Shown here: piece by piece, positions 1-10,994 of the stretch
Numbering within the stretch: the stretch's first letter is position 1
Layout: each line of letters opens with the position of its first letter
Notes under the pieces: model-generated
Databases searched by the model: none
Told to the model about the DNA's origin: nothing
What the model saw: only the letters and a program-made list of their open reading frames with translations
Source: Triatoma infestans
Lineage: Eukaryota > Arthropoda > Insecta > Hemiptera > Reduviidae
Assembly (NCBI GenBank): GCA_011037195.1
Contig: JAAEAF010003562.1
Span: forward strand, 1 to 64,000
Length of the DNA stretch: 64,000 nucleotides
Reading direction: 5' to 3'
Program-made: the position numbers and the translations under genes

Positions 1-658
1 CCACTGTAAGCATATTTAGCCTCCTCTCTGTTTCTCGAGATCCACTCTCGTTGTCATGTCTGTTTGTCTGGTGTAAGTATTAGCATTATTTTAAATACTT
101 TTACTCTACATGAACATTAAGATAGAGAGAATTTTTTTTTCATGTAATTATTTTATTTTTAATTAACGAAAGAAAATTGAATTTATAAAATAAATTCTTT
201 TGTCTCTAATATATTTTATCATTTACCCGTAATATTTATAAAAAGTAAACATTTTTAGTATATAATCCAATATTGATAATTTACTATAATATAATAATGT
301 TTAATATTGATCGTGTTTATATATAATATGGTGAAAACAATGAAGATAAAACAATATTAAGTGAAAGAATTTACCCCATGTAGGGTTTTGAAGTGCTACT
401 GTACCGCTACTATACACTAATGCACTTACCTTGTACAATCCACTCTAATATATATATATATATATTCCACTTTTTGTAGTTTACTCTAACATTTAACAAC
501 ACAGATATACAATAATACTAAGGCTAACCTTAAAATGATATTATTTCGTTTATCTATACACATATACGTATATAGTATGAACTAGTAGGTTTATTTTGGA
601 TTATAGGAACTTTGTATATTTGTTCATATGTACGTTTTATTATTTTTTTTTTTTTTTT
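1..658. other. AT-rich stretch without a recognisable gene
   Basis: No coding frame, RNA or element is recognised here. There is a short TA dinucleotide run near 451-474 and a T-run near 640-660. Confidence 0.6.
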
Positions 659-718
659 TTAATTTAACGCGCGTCAACCATCAGAGATTATTGGCACCCG
701 ATGCCTTCTCAGTACACT

Positions 719-1880
719 TTTTCTTTTTTTTTTTGCGCTACAGCCCTTGGAGGGCCTTGGCTTCCTCAGTAATTTTGCCCCATTCACTTCTATCTTTCGC
801 CTTCAATCTCCATTTTCTTACCCCAAGTTTTCTCAAGTCCTGCTCCATTTCGTCCATCCATCTTTTTCTCTGTCTCCCGATCTTTCTTCTACCTTCCGGG
901 CGACCTTCATATAACTTCCTTACAGTCCTGTTTTTGTCCATTCTCTCGACATGACCTAGCCAGGCTAATCTTTTTCCTTTTATTTCTGATACAATGTCTG
1001 GAGCAGCATACAGTGCACTGATTTCAGAGTTTTTCCTAATTTTCCATACCCCGTTCTCGTATTTGGGACCGAATATCCTTCTCAAGATCTTTCTCTCCCA
1101 AACCCTCAGCATGTTCATTTCATTCTGAGTCATTATCCATGTTTCACATGCATACATGACTACAGGGCGGATAACAGTTTTATAAATTCTGATTTTCTGT
1201 TTTTGAGAGATGGACCGGGATTTCAGAATTTTATTTAATGCGAAACAGCAACGACTGCCCGAAGCTAATCTTTCTTTAATTTCGCTTTTGACATCTCGAT
1301 GTTGTGTAAATATGGCGCCTAAGTACTTAAAATTTCTAACATTTTCAAACAATGTGCCACTAATCTGCACACGTTGGGACCGACATATACGATTATCAAA
1401 TCTTGAGGACAACATACACTTGGTTTTGTAGTAATTCAGCTGCAATCCCACCTCTTCTGCACTTCTTTGCAGTTGTTCAAAACATTCTTCTAAGGCCCGG
1501 AATGTCCTTCCGACCAGAACAACATCGTCAGCATATGCTAGAAAGTGCCTGGCTCGATTAAAAATCGTCCCGTTTGGGTTTGTCTCAATGCTCCGCATAA
1601 CTTTTTCTAGGCTGAGATTGAACAAGATCGTGGATAGAACATCACCTTGCCTGAGGCCTCTATCTATACTAAAAACTTCAGAGTATCCTCCTTGACTTCT
1701 CACTTTAGCAGCCGCATTGTTTAGACACATTCTCACCAAATTGATTAACTTACGTGGAATTCCAAAATCTTGTAAAATATTAAAAATTTTACTCCTAAAT
1801 AAGCTGTCATAGGCTTGTTTAAAATCAACAAATAGGTGATGCAAGTCTATATTATATTCGTAACACTTTTCATGCATCAT
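719..1880 (-). mobile_element. 5'-truncated non-LTR retrotransposon (LINE), RTE-like
   Basis: Seen: a 15-bp direct repeat, ccttctcagtacact, at 704-718 and 1881-1895 flanks the insert exactly as a target-site duplication. The A-rich tail (T-run on the plus strand, 719-735) follows the stop codon almost at once, so the 3' UTR is only a few bases. The body codes for the C-terminal part of a reverse transcriptase; the endonuclease is missing through 5' truncation. A very short 3' UTR and this C-terminal type are common in RTE-like elements, but the clade is inferred. The element at 11411-12648 is a relative with the same C-terminal ending. Confidence 0.85.
738..1880 (-). pseudogene. reverse transcriptase, C-terminal part, LINE-encoded
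   Basis: One open minus-strand frame codes for the second half of a non-LTR reverse transcriptase. Visible blocks in order are a 'DFKQAYDS' palm motif, 'GLRQGD', the catalytic 'YADD' near 1527-1538, a thumb region, and the C-terminal 'WLGHVERM ... GRRKIGRQRKRWMDEM' tail ending in 'ALQGL'. The frame runs open to 1988, but residues upstream of 1880 lie beyond the target-site duplication and belong to flanking DNA. The N-terminal endonuclease and first RT blocks are absent, so this copy cannot be autonomous. The frame has no internal stop, which suggests a fairly young insertion. Confidence 0.85.
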
Positions 1881-1959
1881 CCTTCTCAGTACACTGCCTG
1901 TCCACAAATATCGACAACAATAACCACTTCCGGATCGATTAACAATCAACAATTTATCA

Positions 1960-2124
1960 TTTCTAGGATCAAGTAATTTAGCAAACATTCCAAAAACGAT
2001 AAAAGAAACAAAAATAATTTTTTTTTTTAAACAAAATTATAACGAGATAAGTTGTTTATAAAGGCAATAGTGAAGAGTTTTTCAAAAGAATAAAAAAAAA
2101 AAAAAATCTGGTGTGAAACACACA
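1960..2124. other. AT-rich spacer with homopolymer runs
   Basis: A- and T-runs near 2020 and 2090-2106; nothing else is recognised. Confidence 0.4.
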
Positions 2125-2835
2125 ATTTTCGTCTTACTCCAGTTTTCAAATATTTTAATTAACAAAACTTTTATAGTTAGTTAGTATATAAAATTTAATG
2201 AAATTCATCGGTGTTTTTATGGTGAAAATCACAAAAAAACTGAAAAAACTTTTTAGTAAAAACACACTTCCGGTTTACTAATTTTCTTGAAACACGAAAT
2301 TTTAAACAATATATATTTAATTCTAATTAATATTAATTTAGATGATAGAATTGTGTGTAAATAAACTGAACTAGCCCACTTTTGAGGAAACCGTAACCCC
2401 ACCCCCTTAAATCAATGTTCCCGAAGAAATGTTTCAAATAAAAGTTGTAGCTGTGTTTGTACGTATATCTAGTTGTTGTAATTCCAAGTTTAAAGAAAAT
2501 CGTTGGAGCCATTTATGAGAAAATCGCAAAAAAGTAAAAAAAAAAAAAAAAAAACTATTTAGTAAAATGGTACTTCCGGTTGAGGAATTTTGACAGATAA
2601 CGTACTGTTGGATCCCATGGTGATACCTAAACGGAATATCAAGTTTAAACTTTATGGTGATTTTTCGTTTTTGAGTTATGCTGTTCACATATATACACAA
2701 CATACATAAACGACGTTCTTAAAAACCACTTTTTTGAATTCAGAGGATCTCAAAACGGATATTTCCGGCAAAAACTCGATATCGAAAATTTGACACGATT
2801 ACAATACTTTCTCTTACTAGGGAATAAGAAGAAGT
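2125..2835 (+). mobile_element. TIR element with 'cttccggtt' modules, diverged copy
   Basis: This stretch matches the better-kept copies at 37819-38721 (same orientation) and 4176-4879 (opposite). Shared blocks are the 'ctggtgtgaaacac' lead-in, 'cgtcttactccagttttc', repeated modules holding 'cttccggtt', the 'ggaatatcaagttt' and 'gatatcgaaaatttg' blocks, and a terminal 'cttactag' hairpin. The ends are a degraded form of the 15-bp inverted ends seen at 37.8 kb. No transposase is encoded; it is a non-autonomous repeat of unassigned class. Confidence 0.6.
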
Positions 2836-4175
2836 AAAAGAATTCTTTATTGCTCTACGTTTTTCGGGTACCATTCGTGCCCGGTTCTTCAGGAGCACTT
2901 TATCTAAGAGAGTCGTGTACTTTGTGAACGTTGAGACAGATTTAATGAATAAACATAACAATTGTCATAAAGTTAATTGAACGAAAGAAACAAAAATTTG
3001 ATACAGAATTTTTAATATCTAATTTTAAAATGTTATTTGAGTGGGGGAAGTGATTGGTTTATGTTTTAGGCCAACTATTCGTTAGTCCAACTTTAAAGAA
3101 AATAATGTATCAGTTAGAAATACAGATAATTGCAATAAATGGAACTTGTATTTCAGATATTACTATCATTTATTTATTTATTGTAAGATTATCAAATTGT
3201 CTGCCACAACTTAAACGAGTTTACCAACCCTGTTTCATAGAATGCTAACATACGATAATTGAGAAATTCAAAAGATAATCTCATAATGTTTCTTCTATTA
3301 GCCGGATGATTGATTGTTTTTCATTGAACTTATCTAAAATCGCGATTCAGCTAATCCTAATAACATTTTATTACTTTAATTTTCTTAGCTTGTAAGAAAA
3401 CCTATTTCCAAACAAATAAAATGGAAGCCGTTTGATTTAATTATTATTACTTAATGATAACACTTTGGTTAGTGATTGGCGGTTCATACAACATACTTAA
3501 TAGCAGATGGCCTCTCAACAAAACGATCTCCGTTACCAAACAAACGTGATAATCGGCTGTAGTAAAGACCGCGGGATACCTAGTGCCCCGCGGGGCTGTG
3601 CCACTATAGGGGTCCACATCTGACCTCCTGTCATACTCTACTGTTCTTAAAACTCTCAATGGACCGCCCTCTGATCTCTGTCCTATTATAATCTTACTGT
3701 TTGCCCCTTTTTTATTTTTTTTTTATGATTATTTTTTTTTTTAACTATCTATAACTACTGCTTATTGTAGTTCGCATGTAATACCACCACTCATGTTTGA
3801 CGCCGACTTCTACGCCTCGTTAGATTCTTTAATTTATACGCCAATCGAACTTGCTGTAATATTAAACCGCATTACTATCAATGATTCTAGTTTGTTTTTT
3901 CTTTTTAATTGTTAAAAATCAATTTTATTTTTTCAATCACCACGATGAAATTAACAAGAAGCTTGTCAATTTTTCTACTACAGTAGCGGAAAAATTAATT
4001 GGCAGTTCTCGTTTTTTAATTTGGGGGGGGCAGCTTCAATCAGGCATTAAATTATATTGGAAATTATAAGCTACTAGAGTTAATCATTAAATATTTTTTT
4101 GAGAAGGAAACACAAATTTAGGAGATATACAAGTTTTTTTGGATTCAAAGTTAAGTTTGAATTGTATTTTTGTTT
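2836..4175. other. non-coding stretch, no gene recognised
   Basis: A short minus-strand open frame at 3447-3659 sits in a GC-richer patch (about 3565-3660, with 'gaccgcgggatacc' and 'gccccgcggggc'). It matches nothing I recognise; a LINE or SINE remnant is possible but unsupported. The rest is AT-rich with homopolymer runs. Confidence 0.4.
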
Positions 4176-4879
4176 ACCTTCTCTTACTCCTAGTAAGAGG
4201 AGGTATATTGTAATCGAGCCAAATTTTCGATATTGAGTTTTCACCGGAAATATCCGTTTGGAGGTCCCTAGAGTGCAAAAATGTGGTTTGTAACAAATGG
4301 TCTGTGTGTGTGTGAGTGTGTATATATATATATATATATATATGAACAGCATAGCTCAAAAACGAAAAATTGTAGAAAGTTCAAATTTGATATTCCGTTC
4401 ACCATGGAATCCGACGGTAGGTTAGCGGTCAAAATTCCTCAACCGGAAATATCACTTTACTTAATGCATTTTTTTTTTTACTTTCTTGTTATTTTCTCAT
4501 AAATGGCTCCAAGGATTTTCTTCAACCAAGGACTAACAACTACACATACAAAGATCTACAATTTTTATTTGAAATACTTCTCCGGGAAAATGCATTTAAG
4601 GGTATTTTTGGGGAAAGGGTGGAGTTAGGTTGCCTCTAAAGTGCTATTTCAGTTTATCACATAATTGGATCATCTAAATAATATTATTTAGAATTAAATA
4701 TGATGCTGAAATTCCAAGTTTGAAGAAAATTAGAAGACCGGAAGTGCTTTTGTACTGAATATTTTTATCATTCTTTGTGATTTTCTCCATAAAATCACCG
4801 ACGAATTTCATTAAATTTGGTATACAAACTATAAAGTTTGTTGTCAATGGCAATTTTGAAAACTGGAGTAAGAGAAAGT
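4176..4879 (-). mobile_element. TIR element with 'cttccggtt' modules, inverted copy
   Basis: This copy is in reverse orientation to those at 2.1 and 37.8 kb. The ends are accttctcttactcc (4176-4190) and ggagtaagagaaagt (4865-4879), near-perfect inverted repeats. The high-coordinate end carries the 'gtgtttcacaccag' block that leads into the other copies. A TG run followed by a TA run (4300-4342) sits where the other copies have a short 'acacac'-type tract, so this microsatellite may have grown from an element-internal seed. Confidence 0.65.
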
Positions 4880-5594
4880 TGTCTGAGTGTTTCACACCAG
4901 ATTTTTTTTTTTTTACCTTTCTTTAATGCTGATAATGGAAGTATTGCGTCGTGTCTAATTTTCAAAATTGAGTTTAAAAAGGGAAATACATGGTTTTACT
5001 GAAAAATTTTCATTCATAGCTTTCAAACTTTAATTCTATTCAAAAATTAAATCTAGACCAGCGATTTCTAACTTATCTATACGTGTCATTCCGGTCAACA
5101 AGCCGTGGTCTAACAGTTGGTGCTCGAAATATTAACTACTTTTGAAACAATATATTTAATAATTTATTCGCATTGTGTAAAAATTGTGAAGAATAAAAGT
5201 AAAAGAAATTTTCCCAAAGAGAAAGAATATTAATAGAGATTTCCTCGAAATTTGTACGAGTGATGAAGATTTTAAAAATAGAAACTCTCGTAAATTTTGG
5301 GTTACGGAGAAAAATGTCTTTGCAAATGGTCTGATACGAGTGTTTGTTTTACAAAAAGCTCAAAGTTTTTCACAAAAATATTTTTGATAGATGTGACCCG
5401 GGGGGGGGGGGGCTATAAAATCAAATCTACTGCGACATAAAATATAGATTGTCTCATAGTTAGTATATAGAATGTAAAGTGACCCACAGTGTGAGTGTGT
5501 GTGTGCGCGTCTGTGTGTGTCTGTGTTTATGTGAATATGTGTGGGTGATCTAGAGTTTGCCTCTGGGTATTTTGTAAAGCTAAAAGTAGTTGCA
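4880..5594. other. non-coding stretch with TG microsatellite
   Basis: An imperfect TG-rich microsatellite lies at about 5489-5545 and a G-run at 5400-5412. The small frames that cross these are low-complexity and are not genes. Confidence 0.5.
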
Positions 5595-5735
5595 CATATC
5601 AACTACCACGCTGGCCCTATTAAAGTGTAGTGGGTGTCAGTTAACGCGTTGTTAGGCTGAAATACCCGCAGGGACGCCAAAATCCCTAAAGAAGTGGCTG
5701 GTCCACTGCCCTCTAGAGCGGTGTGCAACCAAGAA
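5595..5735. other. GC-richer island of unknown origin
   Basis: About 140 bp is noticeably richer in GC than its surroundings, with 'ttaacgcgttgttagg' and 'cccgcagggacgcc'. It could be a LINE 3' UTR or SINE body, but I see no boxes, tail or target duplication. Confidence 0.25.
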
Positions 5736-8123
5736 ATATGATTTTATTTTATTTTTTCCGGTTTTGCGATTGTCTAGAAAACGGTTGCACTTATTTTCTT
5801 TAAAGTCAGATTGTTTATAAACCAAACACTTTTATTAAAAATATATTGCCGCAAAAAAATCAGAAGTCAATCAGAAATAGATTCTTTTGGTACTTGCGAT
5901 TTTCCGAATTTCTCCAATATTTGGGAAATCCTAGAGTGGTAGCAAAATGATTCACAGTTTCAAGCGATTCCTCGTCTTCAACAACACCCAAAAGACGATC
6001 TTAACCTGGCTCATCCTTGAAGGCAGATGTCCTCCCATCTTTTTTTTGAAACTTTTAAATCAAAACGTTGCTTAATTTTGATGCATCACCCCACTTTGAT
6101 TCCATTAAACAGATTTCTACGATTGCCGTCTTTGTAATTTGTCCGTTTTTTTTTTTTTTGTAATTATATTTTGGGAAAGCGGCCGCAAATCGTAGTTACG
6201 AAACTACCGCAATACTTCTTCATTTTATTGCAATTACAGAAAGTAAAAATAATAGAAGATAATCAACCATTCCTATTGTATTTATTAAGTTCTTTGAATA
6301 CTATTCTGATATTTATACAATTATATTGCTGATTGTATAACCAAATACCACAATAGACTCCTTATTACTATCAATTCACCTGTGTAATCAAATGAGTATA
6401 CATATTTTTTTCTTGATTAAATAAAGATGGAGTAATCATTCGTGATTAAATAGGGAGTCCTTACAAAGATGAGATGGTTTACGGTGAAATTAACCTCTCT
6501 TCTCTAAAGAAAGATGTACGTACATTCAGATCAACAAATTACCTTCATCATATGGTTATATTCATTCTTCTCGTCTTCTTTTTTTTATAACCTTCCTTTT
6601 AATCTTTTTTTTTTTTGTTGTTGTTTACGTTTAATACGTTGACAAAAATATGATAGGTTATCTACTAGTGCACACTTTTATCCTATCGTACTAATCCTTG
6701 GTGTGAGGGGGATTTTTAAATAATCCCTTATACTGTCATCGAGGACAATCCTCTTATTGTGCTTCAACAACGTTGAAAACTATTCTGTAATATCCTCATC
6801 AATTCTTTCTGCCATTTTTATTTCTATTAAAGTCCCATCTTGAATACCAGCCAATACATTGACAGTATTAAAAAACCCACCCATCCAGATTAATCCTAAA
6901 ACTGGTACAACAAGGTTGTAAAGCCTGTATTTTTATATAATCGATTATTACATAAGATTTAAACTCGATTGAACTAAATATTTGCGCTTAAATAAAGTTA
7001 ATTCTATAATGAATATAATGTTTACGACATTTTGTTATCAATCGTAGTTTTTTTAAACAGAGCCACACAGAGTTAGTTGATCTTTTTGTTAATCGAGAGA
7101 ACTATTGAGTGATCACAAAATCTGAGATCTATATATTGTCATTAGCAAAGGAAAATTTAAATGATTCGAAAAAAATTGTATTCGAAACAATGAAACGACT
7201 TTCTATTATCGCAAATATTATAATTTTAATTGATAATTTTTTTTTTCTTTTAACCAGGAATACATTAGTTTTAGGATCAGGTAGTGATTGTGTTTCACTG
7301 CGCATGACAGTACTGCCAACTAGCCTAGAAATAAAGGTTGGGCAACCAATTATGTGGCCTTAAAAATTTTAAGGAAACTCCATTAGAATCCGCCTAGATT
7401 GACTCCATTAGATCCTAACTAGATTGATTTTAAACATAAATGTTAAACACTTCTTGGTACATGACGTTCTGAATGACTCTTGTAAGACGACTACTTGAGG
7501 GGAGCCAATATATTTTTTTTATAGCAGATTGATTTATTTGATTTGAACTGTTTATTAATGTTAGTGATCCGTCATTTAAAAATACAAAGTTGTTATCTTG
7601 TATGGCTTCTGTTAAATATCGCCGCTTTTGGACTCTGTATACCTAGAACCACATACCATATTGTGCATTCAGAATGAATAGGGGGGGAGGGGATATACTT
7701 TTTAAGAATTACAGTCCCATTCATGATACATAAAATTATTCTTTGGATTGTTATAAATGGAGACACTATTCAGGACACTATTGTTTATTCTTGGAATTGA
7801 TATATATACATACGCACATTAAATCATTCATTTTATACACAATTTTTCATATCTTTATATTGAATGTTATTATTAACTTAAAAATGGCTAACTAACTAAA
7901 TTTTTTATCACCATTTTTTAATGTTTTATTGCCAAATTTTAAATTTTATTTTACTTTAATGTGTCAGTTAATTTTTTTGAAGTAAATATTCACAATTGCG
8001 TTAGTTCTTAAGTTATATATTTTAAGCTTAATTTGAAGGCATGAAATTTTTATATTATTAAATATTAAATAGAGAATGAAGTACTATTTAAAATTTTATA
8101 AAATAATTTAATTAATATTGTTC
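5736..8123. other. AT-rich stretch, no gene recognised
   Basis: Only short, low-complexity frames on either strand. The plus-strand frame at 7109-7363 has no recognisable motif and is probably chance. Confidence 0.5.
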
Positions 8124-8135
8124 TATAATTTACAG
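8124..8135 (+). repeat. SINE target-site duplication, left copy
   Basis: tataatttacag, repeated perfectly at 8381-8392 on the other side of the SINE. Confidence 0.9.
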
Positions 8136-8346
8136 CGAGGGAGGGGATTAGCTCAGTGGTAGCGCGCTGGACTAGCAACGCGGAGATCACGGGTTCGAAT
8201 CCAGCCGTGCTACCCTTAGATTTTCTCTTCCTAGGAGCCCTTACAGCTCACTGTCCGGTGATGGACAGTGTTGTCTGTAACGGGAGAACACTGTCCTGAG
8301 GCCGGCAGTGCACTGAGAAGGCAAATGACCACAGATGTTTAGACGC

Positions 8347-8380
<34 letters not shown>
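8136..8380 (+). mobile_element. tRNA-derived SINE, complete copy
   Basis: Three parts are visible: a tRNA-like head (about 8145-8215) with an A box (tagctcagtggt) and a B box (ggttcgaatcc), a family-specific body (ttagattttctcttcctagg ... ggccggcagtgcactgagaagg), and a long A tail (8350-8380). A perfect 12-bp duplication flanks it (8124-8135, 8381-8392), the mark of LINE-driven insertion. The head would be read by RNA polymerase III from its internal promoter. The perfect duplication and uninterrupted tail suggest a recent insertion. Partial copies of the same family occur at 20.5, 27.2 and 32.8 kb and within the array. Confidence 0.93.
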
Positions 8381-8386
<6 letters not shown>

Positions 8387-8392
8387 TTACAG
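8381..8392 (+). repeat. SINE target-site duplication, right copy
   Basis: tataatttacag, identical to 8124-8135. Confidence 0.9.
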
Positions 8393-8807
8393 CCACAAAT
8401 GTAGTTAGTTTGGCGTGGGAAAACCTCAATAAAAAAAATGGCAGTTCCCGCCTTCCCATCACTCCGGTCATTTTATATGTAAGAAATAATAGAGAATGTT
8501 TGTAATAAAAAAAACATATGGAAGGATACATTAAAAAAAAATTTAATTTTTTTCTTTTGAACATTTAAATTTTATAAATTCCATAAATTTTTCTGACATT
8601 TAATTTATTGTCATATCGATTTTAAAATATTAAAGAATATATTTTAATTAAAAAAAATATATATATTCTTTTAATATTATTATCTACATATGATAATATC
8701 AATTATATTCAAATCTTTAAATTTGTTTAACTGAAGATAATAACTTCAATTATATTTATTCTGTAGTATGTAAAATTTATTATGTGTTCGTAAAATTACA
8801 AGAGGTT
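8393..8807. other. AT-rich spacer
   Basis: No frame, tail or inverted end is recognised between the SINE and the Harbinger element. Confidence 0.4.
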
Positions 8808-8810
8808 TAA

Positions 8811-9644
8811 AGCGGCCTCTACACGGTCAATAATATTGACAATACTTTAGAGTATTGCCAATAATATTGACCGTGTAGGGGCGGCGCCAATATTTCCATC
8901 AATACTCAGTTCAGTAGTTTTATACAACGTTGAAACTAACCTCAACAACAGTGATACAATACCTTACTACAAAGGTACTTTGGAAAGATTTGTGTATTAA
9001 AATAAAACTTCAATTATACATTTTTTTTAAAGGTGATTGTAATTTTTTTCAAAGTCTTGTAGGACACATATCTATTACAGCTTTGCTGATAGTTGCTAGG
9101 AACATTATGACTGAAAACTTCCAAGTCTTCAAAATTTCTTCCTGTGGCCAAGTACCTGTTAAGGCTAATCTTTCCCTAACGCTTATACTTTCTCTCATAT
9201 TTCTGTCCTGTCTTTTCAAAAATTGATCAACCATCTGTAACAGTTTGTTAAAGGTAGGTTCATCCATTCGAAAGTAGTTCTTGAAATCTTCAACATCGCA
9301 GAGATCTGATTTCATTCAAAAGTACTAAATGAGAATATTCATCTCTCTTCTTCAACCATTCTTTCATTCAGTGTTTGCGTTTCACTTTATGAGTAGTGTC
9401 AAACGCCAAAATAATCGGGATGCAAGCTTTTATGCGATTATTCTTTTATTGGAAGGGAAAAAAGCCAACAAAATAACGAGTACAAACACGTAAATTCGCT
9501 CTCTAGTGGCAGAAGTAGTAAGTAATGAGCACAGTTATTGATAAAAGTATTGACAATAATATTGATCGTGGAGGTTAATGAAGTATTGATGGTTATATAG
9601 TCAATACTGATATTGACAATATTATTGACTGTGTAGAGGCCGCT
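8811..9644 (-). mobile_element. PIF/Harbinger DNA transposon, deletion derivative
   Basis: The terminal inverted repeats begin agcggcctctacacggtcaa at 8811 and end with its near-complement at 9644 (gtgtagaggccgct); homology extends through 'taatattgac'. The flanks are a 3-bp TAA duplication (8808-8810, 9645-9647), as expected for PIF/Harbinger. The 834-bp body keeps only an N-terminal piece of the nuclease and no MYB-like partner gene, so it is non-autonomous. Extra copies of the 'caatattattgac' subterminal motif occur inside both ends. Confidence 0.85.
9049..9400 (-). pseudogene. Harbinger nuclease, N-terminal remnant
   Basis: Minus-strand translation gives 'WLKKRDEYSHLVLLNEIR' (about 9310-9390, another frame) and then 'DFKNYFRMDEPTFNKLLQMV ... 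MRESISVRERLALT' in the frame at 9049-9315. This is the N-terminal pattern of PIF/Harbinger nucleases, which helps fold ahead of the DDE catalytic core. At least one frameshift separates the two parts, and no DDE residues follow. It is a dead fragment. Confidence 0.75.
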
Positions 9645-9647
9645 TAA

Positions 9648-10145
9648 CTCTTGTTCTAATATTGAGCGAACTCGCAGCAAGTATGCCAACTGAACAAGAG
9701 AGTATAAAAATACTGTTCCCACGTGTTAAACATTAAATTTTTTTTCTGCAACCCCATTAAATTTGTTTTTAATTTATATGAATATAAAAAGTAGCAAGTT
9801 CTTAGAATGTATTTTAAATTCATATCAAATACTTCCTCTCTTTGTACTCTCTTTGGTATTATAACCTAACCTCAAATCCGTTGCTCTTTGGGATTCTCTT
9901 TGCAATACTTCTTGTATTCGCGTATTGCCGCTAGATATCGTGCTAGTAAGAGTTGAATTATTTACGTCACTTGTAAGAAAAATTAATACCAAATGAAAAA
10001 ATAATAGTTTATTTTTTAGATTCTCTCACTATTGATTAAAGTATAACTTCACAAAGTAATTTTGATTTTTATAATTGTCACTTAATACATTGGTTGCAGA
10101 AAAAATTTCTTTATAATCTTAAAAAAAAAATAATATAGACAAAAT
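9648..10145. other. spacer between Harbinger element and cathepsin gene
   Basis: AT-rich; presumably includes the 3' UTR of the minus-strand cathepsin gene. No clear AATAAA close to the stop codon was found on the minus strand. Confidence 0.4.
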
Positions 10146-10994
10146 TTATATTACAGCAGTGATAACATATTGTTCCACGTTAGCATGGTTAGCACCCCTA
10201 ATAATACGAAAATAACCATTTTCACCCCATTCTCTGCCCCATGTATTTTCACCAATCCAAAATTTCATCCCATTTTCTTCACCCCAGCCTAAAAGTATAA
10301 CATTTAATCGGCCTACTTTCGGCCCAGTAATATGCTTATAAATGCCTTTTTTATAATAATAAAAATCCTTAAATAAAGTCATATGGCTGATTACGGGACC
10401 ATGTTTGTAGATTTCATATCTAATATCTTTTACCTTATAAACATTGTTTATTTTATATGTCTTATATTCTGATTTATCATCACATATCTTTAGTTTGCAA
10501 AATGGTGTCAAAGCTCTGATTGGTGCATTGAGTGATGGTAAAGGTTGGCAACTATTACTTGGTACACCATCATTCTTTATGAAATGAAAAGCAAGCCATG
10601 GATAACCTCCATAACAACCGGCACCACATTCCTGGCAACAAGCTAGAATTCTAACCGATGAATAACGATTTAATTTACCTTGTTGACATGCTCGATAATT
10701 CATTACCATGGCTGGCGTAATGGCCCATGAATTAGCACATGAACCGCCGTCAAGTACCTCATGTGTACACTGTTTAAACCCTTTTCTCCAGTCAAACTGT
10801 TCAGGTAATGTGGTATTTTGTTTGTTCACTGTTGTTGATACATTCAGTAGTGGCTGTCTTTCTGATAGCACATCTTCGCGAAAACTTATATTTGTAATTG
10901 TCTCCTTAGCTTCCCAAGATTGTTTACTTTTATTAATTTCACTAATTATATCACACTGAACGCAAGCAATAAATAATAATATAAATATTTTCAT
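10146..10994 (-). CDS. cathepsin B-like protein, predicted catalytically dead, single exon
   Basis: This 282-residue protein of the papain (C1A) family is closest in layout to cathepsin B. The start at 10994 puts a hydrophobic signal peptide first (MKIFILLFIACVQC). The mature-like part starts near residue 63 ('LPEQFDWR'), and the 'GCYGGYP' and 'GWG' blocks and 'ENTWG' are conserved. Compared with active cathepsin B, the oxyanion Gln is Gly83, the nucleophile Cys is Ser89 ('CANSWA'), the catalytic His is Leu230, while Asn250 remains. The double-His occluding loop is missing (about residues 150-170) and the propeptide is short, without a clear inhibitory motif. No intron is seen, although cathepsin B genes usually have several, so a retrocopy or lineage-specific duplicate is possible. 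The frame is intact, which argues for selection. Role unknown: perhaps a secreted binding or decoy protein. The minus strand has a TATA-like 'gataaaagg' near 11065-11075. Confidence 0.88.
   Translation of the reverse strand: MKIFILLFIACVQCDIISEINKSKQSWEAKETITNISFREDVLSERQPLLNVSTTVNKQNTTLPEQFDWRKGFKQCTHEVLDGGSCANSWAITPAMVMNYRACQQGKLNRYSSVRILACCQECGAGCYGGYPWLAFHFIKNDGVPSNSCQPLPSLNAPIRALTPFCKLKICDDKSEYKTYKINNVYKVKDIRYEIYKHGPVISHMTLFKDFYYYKKGIYKHITGPKVGRLNVILLGWGEENGMKFWIGENTWGREWGENGYFRIIRGANHANVEQYVITAVI

Larger units (their letters stand above)
685..1945 (-). repeat. old SINE copy split by a LINE insertion
   Basis: The flanks of the LINE at 719-1880 (about 685-718 and 1896-1945) read on the minus strand like the tail of the SINE family seen complete at 8136-8380: both carry the 'gcagt(a/g)cactgagaagg' block, and the left flank resembles the 'ggtgcccgg' stretch of the copies at 20.6 and 27.3 kb. 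Inference: the LINE landed in a SINE already in place, so the SINE is older. Confidence 0.5.

Noticed and set aside
628..954. Plus-strand open frame with Phe runs
   Set aside because: It is antisense to the LINE RT and crosses its A tail.
1881..1988. The N-terminal 36 codons of the long RT frame
   Set aside because: They lie outside the LINE's target-site duplication and are flanking DNA read in frame by chance.
5360..5602. Minus-strand frame with His/Thr repeats
   Set aside because: It is translation of the TG microsatellite.
8145..8215. A stand-alone functional tRNA gene
   Set aside because: The tRNA-like stretch is joined to a SINE body and A tail and lies inside a 12-bp target duplication, so it is a SINE head.
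10708..10959. Plus-strand frame opposite the cathepsin gene
   Set aside because: It is a shadow of the minus-strand coding sequence.
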